Source: Spirulina subsalsa CS-330 (GTDB taxonomy: Bacteria; Cyanobacteriota; Cyanobacteriia; Cyanobacteriales; Spirulinaceae). From it: a stretch of 46,206 nucleotides of DNA. Under the pieces are notes generated by a model. It searched no databases and was not told where the DNA came from. It saw only the letters and a program-made list of their open reading frames with translations. Where the stretch lies: contig NZ_JAQMTY010000166.1 of the NCBI RefSeq assembly GCF_028330765.1, positions 1 through 46,206 of the forward strand, given 5' to 3'. Shown here piece by piece: positions 27,917 through 35,340 of this stretch (positions within the stretch are counted from its first letter, which is position 1; every line of letters starts with the position of its first letter). The position numbers and the translations under genes were made by a program.

Positions 27917-28858
27917 GTGATACAGTTTCAAATTGAGTGCGTTGAGTCCAAGACGCACAAAAATCAAAGTCAATACAGTAAGTTTGTTCTTGAACCCTTA
28001 GAACGGGGACAAGGCATTACTGTAGGGAATGCACTTCGTCGTGTGTTGCTTGCAAATCTCGAAGGCGCTGCGGCCACTGCGGTACGCATTGCCGGGGTCA
28101 GTCATGAATTTGCTACTATTTCAGGGGTTCGAGAAGATGTTCTCGAAATCCTGCTCAATATGAAGGAAGTGGTGTTCCAAAGCTTTGCAACCGGGCCACA
28201 GATTGGCCGTCTGGTCGCGACGGGGCCAGACACGGTGACGGCGGGTCAGTTTGATCTACCGTCTGAGGTGCAAGTGGTGGACAAGAACCAGTATGTTGCC
28301 ACTTTGGCCGAAGGCGCACGGCTCGAAATGGAGTTCCGGATTGAACGGGGGAAGGGATACCAATCGGTAGATCGTTCCCGTGACGAAGCCACTGCCCTTG
28401 ATTTCATGCAAATTGATGCGGTGTTTATGCCCGTCAGCAAAGTCAACTACGTTGTAGAAGATGCGTTGGTGGATGGTTCGATGTCCAAAGATCGCCTGAT
28501 TTTAGACATTTGGACGAATGGCAGCATTAAACCCGAAGAAGCTTTGTCCCAAGCCGCCGGCATTGTGGTGGAATTATTCAATCCGCTCAAAGATCTCACC
28601 TTAGAAGCCATTCAAGAAGATCAACAGGAGGACGAAGACCCCACGAGTCAAATTCCCATCGAGGAATTGCAATTGTCGGTGCGGGCTTATAACTGCCTGA
28701 AGCGCGCCCAAATCAATACGGTGGCTGATCTCTTGGACTACTCCCAAGAAGACCTTTTAGAGATCAAAAACTTTGGTCAAAAGTCGGCAGAAGAAGTAAT
28801 CGAAGCGTTACAGCAGCGATTGGGAATCACACTCCCGCAGGAAAAATCCAAACCCTAG
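27917..28858 (+). CDS. rpoA: RNA polymerase subunit alpha
   Basis: 313 residues from GTG 27917 (MIQFQIECVESKTHKNQSQ). The N-terminal domain (1 to about 230) has the dimerisation segment RGQGITVGNALRRVLL. The C-terminal domain, about 245-313, has LSVRAYNCLKRAQINTVADL and IKNFGQKSAEEVIEAL, which contact UP elements and activators. Length and layout are normal for cyanobacteria. Confidence 0.98.
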   Translation: MIQFQIECVESKTHKNQSQYSKFVLEPLERGQGITVGNALRRVLLANLEGAAATAVRIAGVSHEFATISGVREDVLEILLNMKEVVFQSFATGPQIGRLVATGPDTVTAGQFDLPSEVQVVDKNQYVATLAEGARLEMEFRIERGKGYQSVDRSRDEATALDFMQIDAVFMPVSKVNYVVEDALVDGSMSKDRLILDIWTNGSIKPEEALSQAAGIVVELFNPLKDLTLEAIQEDQQEDEDPTSQIPIEELQLSVRAYNCLKRAQINTVADLLDYSQEDLLEIKNFGQKSAEEVIEALQQRLGITLPQEKSKP

Positions 28859-28910
28859 GTTGGGGAATGGAGCCAGTTTGATTGTTTTGTAGTTTACATG
28901 AGGAGGTATT

Positions 28911-29270
28911 ATGCGGCATCGGTGTCGTGTTCCTGAACTAGGGCGACCGGCGGATCAACGCAAGGCAATGCTCCGGGCATTGACGACTCAGTTGATTCGC
29001 AATGGTCAAATCAAAACGACGAAGGCACGGGCGAAGGCGGTGCGTTCGACGGCGGATAAGATGATTACCCTGGCGAAGGATGGGTCGCTAGCGGCTCGTC
29101 GTCAGGCTTTGGGGTATATCTATGATAAAAAACTGGTGCATAATTTGTTTGCCAGTGCGAACGATCGCTATGGCGATCGCAACGGGGGCTATACCCGGAT
29201 TGTTCGCACCGTGCGTCGTCGCGGTGACAACGCGGAAATGGCCATTATTGAGTTGGTGGGCGAAGCCTAG
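28911..29270 (+). CDS. rplQ: 50S ribosomal protein L17
   Basis: 119 residues from ATG 28911, with GAGGAGG 6 nt upstream. [20 protein letters not shown] and [21 protein letters not shown] are the L17 pattern. It ends 6 bp before the truA GTG. Confidence 0.97.
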   Translation: MRHRCRVPELGRPADQRKAMLRALTTQLIRNGQIKTTKARAKAVRSTADKMITLAKDGSLAARRQALGYIYDKKLVHNLFASANDRYGDRNGGYTRIVRTVRRRGDNAEMAIIELVGEA

Positions 29271-29276
29271 AAACCG

Positions 29277-30107
29277 GTGACCTCTGAAGGACCCGTGCAA
29301 GCCGCCACCGAACGAGTTGCCCTCGTCATTCAGTATCTCGGAACTCACTTCCATGGCTGGCAACGTCAACCCAACCAACGCACGGTTCAAGCGGATATTG
29401 AAGACGCGATCGCCACTGTGCTGGGCTACCCGGTTGCCATCCATGGTGCAGGTCGAACCGATGCCGGTGTTCATGCGGCGGCGCAGGTTGCCCATTTCCA
29501 AGTGAATAGCCCGATCCCAGCCCATCGCTGGGCCAAGGTGCTCAATAGTCGTTTGCCAGATGATGTGACGATCCGGGCTTCGGCTTCCGTCCCATCTCGC
29601 TGGCATGCCCGTTTTTCGGCTTTGTGGCGACGCTATCGCTACAGCTTTTATACTGATCAGCATCCCAATCTTTTTGTGCGTCCCTACTGTTGGCATTACT
29701 ACCAATTGCCCCTCGATGCAGACCGGATGGATCAAGTTCTCCATCCGTTGCTGGGTCGCCATCACCTAGCGGCATTCCATCGATCCGGCTCTGATCGTCA
29801 GCATTCTTGGGTGGATATCCAAGCTGCCCATTGTTATCGGCGCGGAAAATTCCTCCATGTGGAGATTCAGGCGAATGGTTTTCTGTATGGGATGGTACGC
29901 TTATTAGTTGGGCTCCTGCTTGAAGTGGGGAACGGAACGCGATCGCCCGAAAATTTTACAGATATTTGGGTCAACCAACGGCGTGACTTAGTCAAGTATG
30001 CGGCTCCCGCCCAAGGTCTGTGTCTCTTACGGGTCGGCTATCCTGAAATGCCCTTTCCGCAAGAGGTATGGTTTGACACCCAACCCCTATTTATGTTCAA
30101 CCCTTAA
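29277..30107 (+). CDS. truA: tRNA pseudouridine(38-40) synthase
   Basis: 276 residues if it starts at GTG 29277; GTG 29295 is an alternative and no good ribosome binding site distinguishes them. It converts U38-U40 of tRNA anticodon stems to pseudouridine. The catalytic Asp62 lies in GAGRTDAGVHA; NSRLPDDVTIRA, FSALWRRYRYSF and NGFLYGMVRLLVGLLLEVG are conserved. The position between rplQ and rplM is typical for cyanobacteria. Confidence 0.95.
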   Translation: MTSEGPVQAATERVALVIQYLGTHFHGWQRQPNQRTVQADIEDAIATVLGYPVAIHGAGRTDAGVHAAAQVAHFQVNSPIPAHRWAKVLNSRLPDDVTIRASASVPSRWHARFSALWRRYRYSFYTDQHPNLFVRPYCWHYYQLPLDADRMDQVLHPLLGRHHLAAFHRSGSDRQHSWVDIQAAHCYRRGKFLHVEIQANGFLYGMVRLLVGLLLEVGNGTRSPENFTDIWVNQRRDLVKYAAPAQGLCLLRVGYPEMPFPQEVWFDTQPLFMFNP

Positions 30108-30128
30108 ACTGGATTTGCATCCCTCATT

Positions 30129-30572
30129 ATGGAAAAAACTGTTTTACCTACCCTGGCTACTGTTGAAAAAAAATGGTACGTCGTTGACGCAGCCGATCAA
30201 CGCTTAGGTCGTCTCGCGACCGAGATTGCCAATGTTCTGCGCGGTAAAAATAAAACCTACTTCACCCCCCACATGGATACCGGGGACTATGTGATTGTTG
30301 TCAACGCTGAAAAAGTAGCCGTCACGGGCAATAAAGGCTCTCAGAAGCTTTACCGTCGCCACTCCGGTCGTCCGGGGGGGATGAAGACCGAAACCTTCGA
30401 TCACCTCCAAGCTCGGATTCCGGAACGAATCATTGAGCAGGCGGTGAAAGGCATGCTGCCCAAGAATGCCTTGGGGCGGAAGTTGTTCACCAACTTAAAA
30501 GTCTATGCTGGGCCGAATCACCAGCATCACGCCCAACAACCCGAAACCCTCACCATCAAAACCCACGCTTAG
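30129..30572 (+). CDS. rplM: 50S ribosomal protein L13
   Basis: 147 residues from ATG 30129. [20 protein letters not shown] and [17 protein letters not shown] are diagnostic. Early-assembly large-subunit protein; pairs with rpsI as in most bacteria. Confidence 0.97.
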   Translation: MEKTVLPTLATVEKKWYVVDAADQRLGRLATEIANVLRGKNKTYFTPHMDTGDYVIVVNAEKVAVTGNKGSQKLYRRHSGRPGGMKTETFDHLQARIPERIIEQAVKGMLPKNALGRKLFTNLKVYAGPNHQHHAQQPETLTIKTHA

Positions 30573-30585
30573 GAACTATTCGATT

Positions 30586-30993
30586 ATGCAAGATAACAGC
30601 GATCGCGCCGTCTATTGGGGCACTGGCCGCCGGAAAAGCTCCGTTGCCCGCGTCCGTCTCGTTCCCGGCACTGGCCAAATTAAAGTCAACGACCGCCCTG
30701 GCGATAACTACTTCAACTACAACCCCAGTTACCTCGCCAGCGTCAAAGCCCCCCTCGAAACCCTGGGCTTAGAAGCAGAATACGACATCTTAGTCCGGGC
30801 CCACGGCGGCGGCCTCACCGGTCAATCCGATGCCGTTAAACTCGGTGTCGCCCGTGCCCTGTGTAAACTCGACCCCGACAATCGCCAACCCCTCAAATCC
30901 GAAGGGTACTTAACCCGTGATCCCAGAGCGAAAGAGCGGAAGAAATACGGTTTGAAGAAAGCGCGTAAAGCTCCCCAGTTCTCGAAACGGTAA
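30586..30993 (+). CDS. rpsI: 30S ribosomal protein S9
   Basis: 135 residues from ATG 30586. The frame is open upstream into rplM but [20 protein letters not shown] marks the true N-terminus. The C-terminal [12 protein letters not shown] tail reaches the P-site tRNA. Full length. Confidence 0.97.
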   Translation: MQDNSDRAVYWGTGRRKSSVARVRLVPGTGQIKVNDRPGDNYFNYNPSYLASVKAPLETLGLEAEYDILVRAHGGGLTGQSDAVKLGVARALCKLDPDNRQPLKSEGYLTRDPRAKERKKYGLKKARKAPQFSKR

Positions 30994-31038
30994 TCGCCCC
31001 TTCCTCCCCTTGGTACAGTTAGATAGGAACAGTCAATC

Positions 31039-31287
31039 ATGCCTAAACCTGAGATTCATCCAGAGTGGTATCCCGACGCTAAGGTCATTTGCAACGGTGA
31101 AGTTGTGATGACCGTCGGCTCCACCCAGCCCGAAATTAACGTGGAAATTTGGTCGGGAAATCACCCCTTCTACACCGGAACGCAAAAAATCATCGATACC
31201 GAAGGTCGTGTCGATCGGTTTATGCGGAAATATGGGATGCTCGACACCACGACCACCGAAGCTGGGACCGATACCGAAACGAAATAG
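31039..31287 (+). CDS. rpmE: 50S ribosomal protein L31 (zinc-independent form)
   Basis: 82 residues from ATG 31039. [19 protein letters not shown] and [20 protein letters not shown] identify L31. Only one Cys (in VICNG) remains of the four zinc ligands, so this is a C-minus form, as I recall for cyanobacteria and plastids. The C-terminal 12 residues ([12 protein letters not shown]) are unstructured. Last gene before the strong hairpin at 31301. Confidence 0.95.
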   Translation: MPKPEIHPEWYPDAKVICNGEVVMTVGSTQPEINVEIWSGNHPFYTGTQKIIDTEGRVDRFMRKYGMLDTTTTEAGTDTETK

Positions 31288-31300
31288 CCCCGCACGATCA

Positions 31301-31337
31301 ACAACGAACCCAGCAGAAATTCTGCTGGGTTCGTTGT
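31301..31337 (+). terminator. strong hairpin at the end of the ribosomal cluster
   Basis: A perfect 17-bp stem: ACAACGAACCCAGCAGA (31301-31317), loop AAT, and its exact complement (31321-31337), 13 nt after the rpmE stop. It lacks a T-run but is by far the strongest simple hairpin in the window and probably ends or attenuates the long transcript before prfA. Confidence 0.7.
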
Positions 31338-31373
31338 ATCTCAGAGTTTAGATTGTTCCCATCGTTGCACGTT

Positions 31374-31466
31374 ATACCAATTTCCTAAATGGAAACTACA
31401 GAGAAAGTGATGCAGGCAAGGGGCTTAAGCCCCTTGTTCCGTAGCCTGAATTTTGAGAATTGGTAT
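31374..31466. repeat. MITE-like element (ATACCAATT...AATTGGTAT) upstream of prfA
   Basis: ATACCAATT (31374-31382) and AATTGGTAT (31458-31466) are perfect 9-bp terminal inverted repeats. Inside lies a perfect 20-bp palindrome CAAGGGGCTTAAGCCCCTTG (31417-31436). Such 90-bp ATACCAATT-ended elements are common in cyanobacteria. It separates prfA from the ribosomal transcript and may affect prfA expression. Confidence 0.7.
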
Positions 31467-31510
31467 GAGATTCAACAGTTCAAAAGTTAGAGTTGTCCGG
31501 AGATAGCACC

Positions 31511-32605
31511 ATGGCAGAAGCCTATTTACTTGATAAATTAAAATCGGTTGAGCAGACCTTTCAAGAGCTTTCCCTACGTTTGGCTGACCCCGATGTGGTG
31601 ACAAATCCGGATGAACTGCAACGGGTGGCGAAGGCGCGGGCATCGCTAGAAGAGACCGTAATCGCCTATGAAGCGTGGCAAAAAGCCACCCAAGAATTGA
31701 AAGGAGCGCGGGAGATTTTAAAAGAGTCTCAGGGGGATCTGGAAATGCAGGAAATGGCGCAGCTTGAGGTGCGGGAACTGGAAGAGCAGATCGCCACCTT
31801 AGAAAATCAACTCAAAGTGTTACTCCTGCCCAGTGACCCGAATGATGAGAAAAACATCATGCTGGAAATTCGGGCGGGGACTGGGGGCGATGAAGCCAGT
31901 ATTTGGGCGGGGGATTTGTTGCGGATGTATTCGCGCTATGCCGATACCCAGGGCTGGAAAGTGGCGCTGGTGAGTGAATCGATCGCGGAAATGGGGGGAT
32001 TTAAAGAAGCGGTTTTGGAAATTCAAGGGGTGCGGGTCTATAGCCAGTTGAAGTTTGAGGCGGGGGTGCATCGGGTGCAGCGCGTGCCGGTGACGGAAGC
32101 GGGGGGGCGAGTGCATACCTCGACGGCAACGGTGGCGGTGATGCCGGAGGTGGATGAGGTGGAGGTGGCGATTGATCCGAAGGATTTGGATATTTCGACA
32201 GCTCGATCGGGCGGGGCTGGGGGCCAAAATGTGAATAAGGTGGAGACGGCGGTGGACTTAATCCATAAGCCGACGGGGATTCGGGTGTTTTGTACGGAGG
32301 AGCGATCGCAACTCCAGAACCGCGAACGGGCGCTGCAAATTTTGCGGGCAAAACTGTACGAAATGAAGTTACGCGAACAGCAGGAGGCGGTGACTTCTTT
32401 GCGGCGATCGCAGGTGGGGACGGGGGCGCGATCGGAAAAAATCCGCACCTACAACTACAAAGACAATCGCATCACCGATCACCGTCTCGGCCACAATTTC
32501 AGCCTCGCCAATGCCCTCGATGGTGACATTGATTTAATCATCCAAGCCTGCATTTCCCAAGATCAACAGGAACGCCTGGAACAGTTGGCCAGTGCAACGG
32601 AGTGA
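31511..32605 (+). CDS. prfA: peptide chain release factor 1
   Basis: 364 residues from ATG 31511 (an in-frame TTG lies 18 bp upstream but is not homologous). RF1 terminates translation at UAA and UAG. The codon-reading tripeptide is Pro193-Val194-Thr195 in [10 protein letters not shown], and the catalytic GGQ is 237-239 in [14 protein letters not shown]. The C-terminal helical part [20 protein letters not shown] is complete, so the gene is functional. Pieces of a second, diverged copy of its 3' end occur at 35009-35065 and 36328-36457. Confidence 0.97.
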   Translation: MAEAYLLDKLKSVEQTFQELSLRLADPDVVTNPDELQRVAKARASLEETVIAYEAWQKATQELKGAREILKESQGDLEMQEMAQLEVRELEEQIATLENQLKVLLLPSDPNDEKNIMLEIRAGTGGDEASIWAGDLLRMYSRYADTQGWKVALVSESIAEMGGFKEAVLEIQGVRVYSQLKFEAGVHRVQRVPVTEAGGRVHTSTATVAVMPEVDEVEVAIDPKDLDISTARSGGAGGQNVNKVETAVDLIHKPTGIRVFCTEERSQLQNRERALQILRAKLYEMKLREQQEAVTSLRRSQVGTGARSEKIRTYNYKDNRITDHRLGHNFSLANALDGDIDLIIQACISQDQQERLEQLASATE

Positions 32606-32935
32606 GGGAGGATTCACGACCCCAGTTATACGCCAGGAATTGTCTTCAGACGTTGCGGCCATCCATGCCGTAACGGTCCCTGCGTTCCTCAATGCACCGC
32701 ACACAGCGCACACGGAACAGTTCATTTTGTCCCATCGTCACCCTGTGGGGTGGTGACGTTCCACGCGGCATTCAGTGCGCGGGCCTAACTTCAGGTTGTG
32801 GCCTGGCCCTGTACGGGGGGCGATCGAGTTGGGCAGTTGAGGCACTTCCAGAACAGGACTTACGCTAAAATACGACTGACCCGAACCGTTATGCTGCTCA
32901 ATCATTTTGCGTTTTACTGGAGGGCTTGACAAATC
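32606..32935 (-). other. 330-bp spacer, possibly a decayed TnpB 3' end
   Basis: Inverted repeats at 32651-32675 (CGTTGCGGC / GCCGTAACG, one wobble) and around GTCACC...GGTGAC near 32737-32760. On the minus strand short open pieces with Cys pairs (MNCSVCAVCGALRNAG) are interrupted by stops, and the flank ends in a GTCGTGAATCC-like sequence that recalls the right ends of IS200/IS605-type elements. This is weak; it could be plain spacer. The final 70 bp should hold the promoter of the next gene. Confidence 0.25.
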
Positions 32936-33283
32936 ATGAGTGATTCTAATCAAACATTTGACCTCACTACAAAAGAAGGGCGTGAAAATGCGCTTGCCGT
33001 TGTCCTGATGGTAAGTCCTGTGTCAGCAGCAGTTTGGCTTGGAAAAACCTTATTTGACGGTATTGCCACTCTTACATCAGCTGCTAACGAAAAAGAGATG
33101 GAAGAACAAAGAAAAGTGGCGATCGACATCATTAAAGCAGGAAAAGAAAATGGTGCTGATGAAATAGAGATTACAATGTCTCAAAAAGCTGGTATTGGTC
33201 TAGGCTCAGATTTTGACGGTGTTCCAATTGAGTTTATTGCGGTTGCTTCGGGTACAATGAAGCTAAAGGTAAAATATAAGTAG
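32936..33283 (+). CDS. unknown small protein, first gene of the accessory island
   Basis: 115 residues from ATG 32936, with GGAGGG about 13 nt upstream. Residues 19-47 contain a moderately hydrophobic segment (NALAVVLMVSPVSAAVWLGK), then a Glu/Lys-rich helix (NEKEMEEQRKVAIDIIKAGK), then a beta-like C-terminus ending VASGTMKLKVKYK. I recognise no family. The second half recalls small immunity or effector-associated proteins only in size. Codons are AT-richer than in neighbours, suggesting transfer. It ends 13 bp before the core-like heptamer GTTAGAT at 33296. Confidence 0.55.
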   Translation: MSDSNQTFDLTTKEGRENALAVVLMVSPVSAAVWLGKTLFDGIATLTSAANEKEMEEQRKVAIDIIKAGKENGADEIEITMSQKAGIGLGSDFDGVPIEFIAVASGTMKLKVKYK

Positions 33284-33295
33284 GCGATCGCTTGC

Positions 33296-33302
33296 GTTAG
33301 AT
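33296..33302 (+). other. attC/attI R'-like core heptamer (weak)
   Basis: GTTAGAT matches the integron core GTTRRRY and lies 28 bp ahead of the first TA module, exactly where a cassette boundary would be. No matching RYYYAAC box is seen upstream, so on its own this is no more than a degenerate motif. Confidence 0.2.
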
Positions 33303-33329
33303 TGATATAACTACAGAAGCTTTGCAGAT

Positions 33330-33632
33330 ATGGTAGACCATTCTAGCTCACCTCCAACCTCTCTTGAATTGCTGCTTCATGAAATCGAAGCAACGCCTAG
33401 AGAATATTGGGCAGATTTGCTGGATGCTTTACGCCAGTTCCGACAGAAAATTCCATCAACTGCTCCACCTGTTATTGATGCAGAGCAAGCCCGAAAAAAT
33501 CAAGCAGCGATCGATCTTCTAGATTCATGGCTGGGTGAGACTGAGGATGCATCGGAACATCAGCAAGCTTGGGACTTTTTAAAAACGGCTCTAGATGAAG
33601 ATCGATTGTCCGATCGCCCTTTATTCCCATGA
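33330..33632 (+). CDS. antitoxin of PIN module 1 (putative)
   Basis: 100 residues from ATG 33330. Acidic, helical: SLELLLHEIEATPREYWADL, then AAIDLLDSWLGETEDASEHQ and a C-terminal FLKTALDEDRLSDRPLFP. No DNA-binding fold is evident by eye; the call rests on the 4-bp overlap with the PIN-domain gene and on similar small genes preceding PIN toxins in cyanobacteria. The C-terminal acidic tail would fit toxin neutralisation. Confidence 0.6.
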   Translation: MVDHSSSPPTSLELLLHEIEATPREYWADLLDALRQFRQKIPSTAPPVIDAEQARKNQAAIDLLDSWLGETEDASEHQQAWDFLKTALDEDRLSDRPLFP

Positions 33633-34081
33633 GTCGTCTGATTTTGCTGGATTCTGGACCACTGGGAATGGTCACGAATCCAAAAGCCGCAGGCATTCCC
33701 CTTGATTGTCAGCTATGGCTAAAATCCCTCTTACGACGTGGAGAAAGGGTGGCCATTCCCGAAATTTCAGATTATGAAGTTCGCCGTGAACTCCTCCGAG
33801 CAGGATTGCTGAGAAGTTTGCGGCGGCTGGACGACTTGAAACAAACGCTCGACTACATTCCCATTCAAACCGATACCATGCTTCTGGCAGCTGAATTGTG
33901 GGCAGAAGCGAGGAAAACCGGACAACCTACCGCAGATGCTAAAGCGTTAGATGGGGATGTAATTCTGTCTGCTCAAGCCCGTCTTCTCGGAAGTGAGGTG
34001 GCAGAAGTGATTGTTGCAACAACGAATGTTGCTCATCTTGCTCGGTTTATTACAGCGTCGGATTGGCAATCTATTGGATAA
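33629..34081 (+). CDS. PIN-domain ribonuclease toxin (module 1)
   Basis: 150 residues; the ATG overlaps the antitoxin stop (ATGA). PIN-domain acids are readable: Asp8 in LLDSGPLGMV, Glu50 in ISDYEVRREL, and Asp108/Asp110 in LDGDVILSAQA, with the closing VATTNVAHLARF strand. Members of this group cleave RNA. The stop is 21 bp before the attC-like site, which is the usual place of an integron cassette gene. Chromosomal stabilisation of the array would be its natural role. Confidence 0.8.
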   Translation: MSRLILLDSGPLGMVTNPKAAGIPLDCQLWLKSLLRRGERVAIPEISDYEVRRELLRAGLLRSLRRLDDLKQTLDYIPIQTDTMLLAAELWAEARKTGQPTADAKALDGDVILSAQARLLGSEVAEVIVATTNVAHLARFITASDWQSIG

Positions 34082-34102
34082 ACTTGTTGGTGAGCGATCG
34101 CA

Positions 34103-34190
34103 GCATAACAATCCGCCTGCACCCGACCGTTTCGAGTCTTCTCGTTGAGTTTGAGAGGTTACTAGCGGCGGGTGAGGCGGAACGTTAGGC
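34103..34190 (+). other. attC: integron attC-like recombination site
   Basis: R'' is GCATAAC (34103-34109) and R' is GTTAGGC (34184-34190), one mismatch apart when paired. Inside, L'' TCCGCCTGCACCCGACCG (34112-34129) pairs with L' CGGCGGGTGAGGCGGA (34166-34181) over 16 bp; L'' has exactly two unpaired extra bases, G119 and A126 (34119, 34126). Extrahelical bases confined to L'' are the hallmark by which the integrase chooses the strand. The order R''-L''-loop-L'-R', the 88-bp size and the place between two gene modules all fit attC. R'' deviates at one base from RYYYAAC. Confidence 0.65.
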
Positions 34191-34227
34191 ATTCAATCTA
34201 CTTACCAGTTGTTTAAAGGCAGAATCA

Positions 34228-34272
34228 TTGACAACTGATGTAGGATTGCTTAGTATGACAGCGCAATCCTAC
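34228..34272 (+). promoter_or_regulatory. promoter and operator of TA module 2
   Basis: TTGACA (34228-34233), 17 nt, TAGTAT (34251-34256). A perfect 10-bp inverted repeat GTAGGATTGC (34240-34249) / GCAATCCTAC (34263-34272) brackets the -10 box, as expected for autorepression by the ribbon-helix-helix antitoxin or the toxin-antitoxin complex. The cassette thus carries its own promoter. Confidence 0.7.
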
Positions 34273-34298
34273 TAGACTGTCGTGGGCAGCTTACAGGC

Positions 34299-34523
34299 AT
34301 GAGTAAGAAAGTCAGTATAACCTTGGATGACGAAGTTCTAGAGTTTGTAGATCGGCTAGCAAGCAATCGTAGCAGCTTTATCAATGATGTCCTCCGGCGA
34401 GAGAAGAGAAGGATTTTCATGAAAGAGCTAGAAGATGCTTATAAAGATCAAGCTAATGACCCGGAGTTCCAGGAAGAAATCTCTGTTTGGGATGTTGCAG
34501 TGGGCGATGGTTTAAATGCCTAA
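34299..34523 (+). CDS. ribbon-helix-helix antitoxin (module 2)
   Basis: 74 residues from ATG 34299. KKVSITLDDEVLEFVDRLAS followed by NRSSFINDVLRREKR is the ribbon-helix-helix (CopG/MazE-like) pattern: a DNA-binding N-terminus and an acidic C-terminus (DPEFQEEISVWDVAVGDG) that should bind the toxin. It overlaps the toxin gene by 8 bp and is preceded by a clear operator. Confidence 0.85.
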   Translation: MSKKVSITLDDEVLEFVDRLASNRSSFINDVLRREKRRIFMKELEDAYKDQANDPEFQEEISVWDVAVGDGLNA

Positions 34524-34890
34524 CGGAAACTTAACCTACCAGCGAGGAGAGATATGGTGGGTTGAGCTGAAACCTGTGATTGGTCATGAAACCAATAAAG
34601 AACGCCCTTGTCTAATTTTGCAAAATGATATCGGCAACCAAAATGGGGCAACAACAATCGTTGCTCCCTTGCTGCCTGGAACAAAGACTTATCCGTTCGT
34701 GGTGAATATTACACCAACTACGCAGAATGGACTCGATAGAGATCGGCACATCAACTTAAGTCAAATGAGGGCTGTAGATGCTCAGAGAATTAAGCATAAA
34801 CAGGGTATTTTGGAAGAAGTTTATTGGGAAGAAATTGAGAAAGCAGTATGTATTGAGCTTGGTTTCAGTTTAGCGTTCAAATCCTCGTAG
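34516..34890 (+). CDS. mazF: MazF/PemK-type endoribonuclease toxin (module 2)
   Basis: 124 residues from ATG 34516. YQRGEIWWVELKPVIGHETN, then RPCLILQND, NGATTIVAPLL and NLSQMRAVDAQRI are the MazF SH3-like barrel motifs; Arg30 and Thr46/47 are the likely active-site residues. MazF toxins cleave mRNA at short sequences and arrest growth. The stop is followed 4 bp later by GCCTAAC, a core-like box, consistent with a cassette whose attC has been lost. Confidence 0.88.
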   Translation: MPNGNLTYQRGEIWWVELKPVIGHETNKERPCLILQNDIGNQNGATTIVAPLLPGTKTYPFVVNITPTTQNGLDRDRHINLSQMRAVDAQRIKHKQGILEEVYWEEIEKAVCIELGFSLAFKSS

Positions 34891-34893
34891 CTT

Positions 34894-34903
34894 GCCTAAC
34901 AAT
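34894..34903 (+). other. orphan attC R''-like half-site after mazF
   Basis: GCCTAAC (34894-34900) is exactly complementary to the R' box of the attC-like site and is followed by AAT, as R'' is there. No L'' arm or R' partner follows. If real, the rest of this attC was lost when the prfA fragment was joined. Confidence 0.3.
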
Positions 34904-34921
34904 GTGATTTTTTTGGAGACA

Positions 34922-35074
34922 ATGCCTACTTTTCAACAACATTGGCAGGATCAGGGAAGTCTACCCACTTTCCAGGAGCGCGATCGCGCTATGCTCAAGC
35001 GGGAACTACAGGAGGCGGTGATGTCGTTGCGGCGATCGCAGGTGGGCACGGGGGCGCGATCGGAATTGTTTTGA
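34922..35074 (+). pseudogene. chimeric ORF carrying prfA fragment A
   Basis: A 50-residue frame from ATG 34922 whose N-terminal half (MPTFQQHWQDQGSLPTFQE) is unrelated to RF1, while [19 protein letters not shown] is RF1 residues in the same frame. The homologous stretch 35009-35065 matches prfA 32381-32437 at 53 of 57 bases (my count). The stop comes 3 codons later. A recombination scar rather than a gene. Confidence 0.75.
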
Positions 35075-35075
35075 A

Positions 35076-35100
35076 TATAATCTAGACTATCTGGACTAGA
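35076..35100 (+). promoter_or_regulatory. -10 box and palindromic operator of TA module 3
   Basis: TATAAT (35076-35081) overlaps an imperfect palindrome TCTAGAC-TATCTG-GACTAGA (35081-35100), 9 bp ahead of the antitoxin ATG. No good -35 is seen. Autoregulation is the likely purpose. Confidence 0.45.
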
Positions 35101-35109
35101 GAGCTGTCT

Positions 35110-35340
35110 ATGTTACTGCAAAACCTCAAGGAAGCAGCGGTCAAGTTATCACCGAGCGATCGACTTGCGTTGGTCAGTGCCATCATTGATTCGTTGCAGA
35201 ATACCCCAAGTCCAAAGCCTGATCGTTCTGGTGCAATTCGACGGATGCGCGGCTTACTCAAAACAGACCAGCCTGCACCCACTAACCCAGAAGTAGCTGC
35301 GATGCTAGAAGAGCGTCGGGTGGAAAAATACCTTCAGTGA
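35110..35340 (+). CDS. antitoxin of truncated PIN module 3
   Basis: 76 residues from ATG 35110. LKEAAVKLSPSDRLALVSAIIDSL is typical of short cyanobacterial antitoxins paired with PIN toxins; AIRRMRGLLK and EVAAMLEERRVEKYLQ follow. No clear DNA-binding fold by eye. It overlaps the next frame by 4 bp (GTGA). It may still be made although its toxin is broken. Confidence 0.65.
   Translation: MLLQNLKEAAVKLSPSDRLALVSAIIDSLQNTPSPKPDRSGAIRRMRGLLKTDQPAPTNPEVAAMLEERRVEKYLQ

Noticed and set aside
32780-32840. GCCTAAC ... GTTGGGC pair after prfA as a second attC
   Set aside because: The two boxes match the core consensus but the sequences between them do not pair, so there are no L'' and L' arms.
34516-34525. 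GCCTAAC core-like box at the start of mazF
   Set aside because: It is part of the coding sequence (ATG CCT AAC) and has no arms around it, so it is a chance match.
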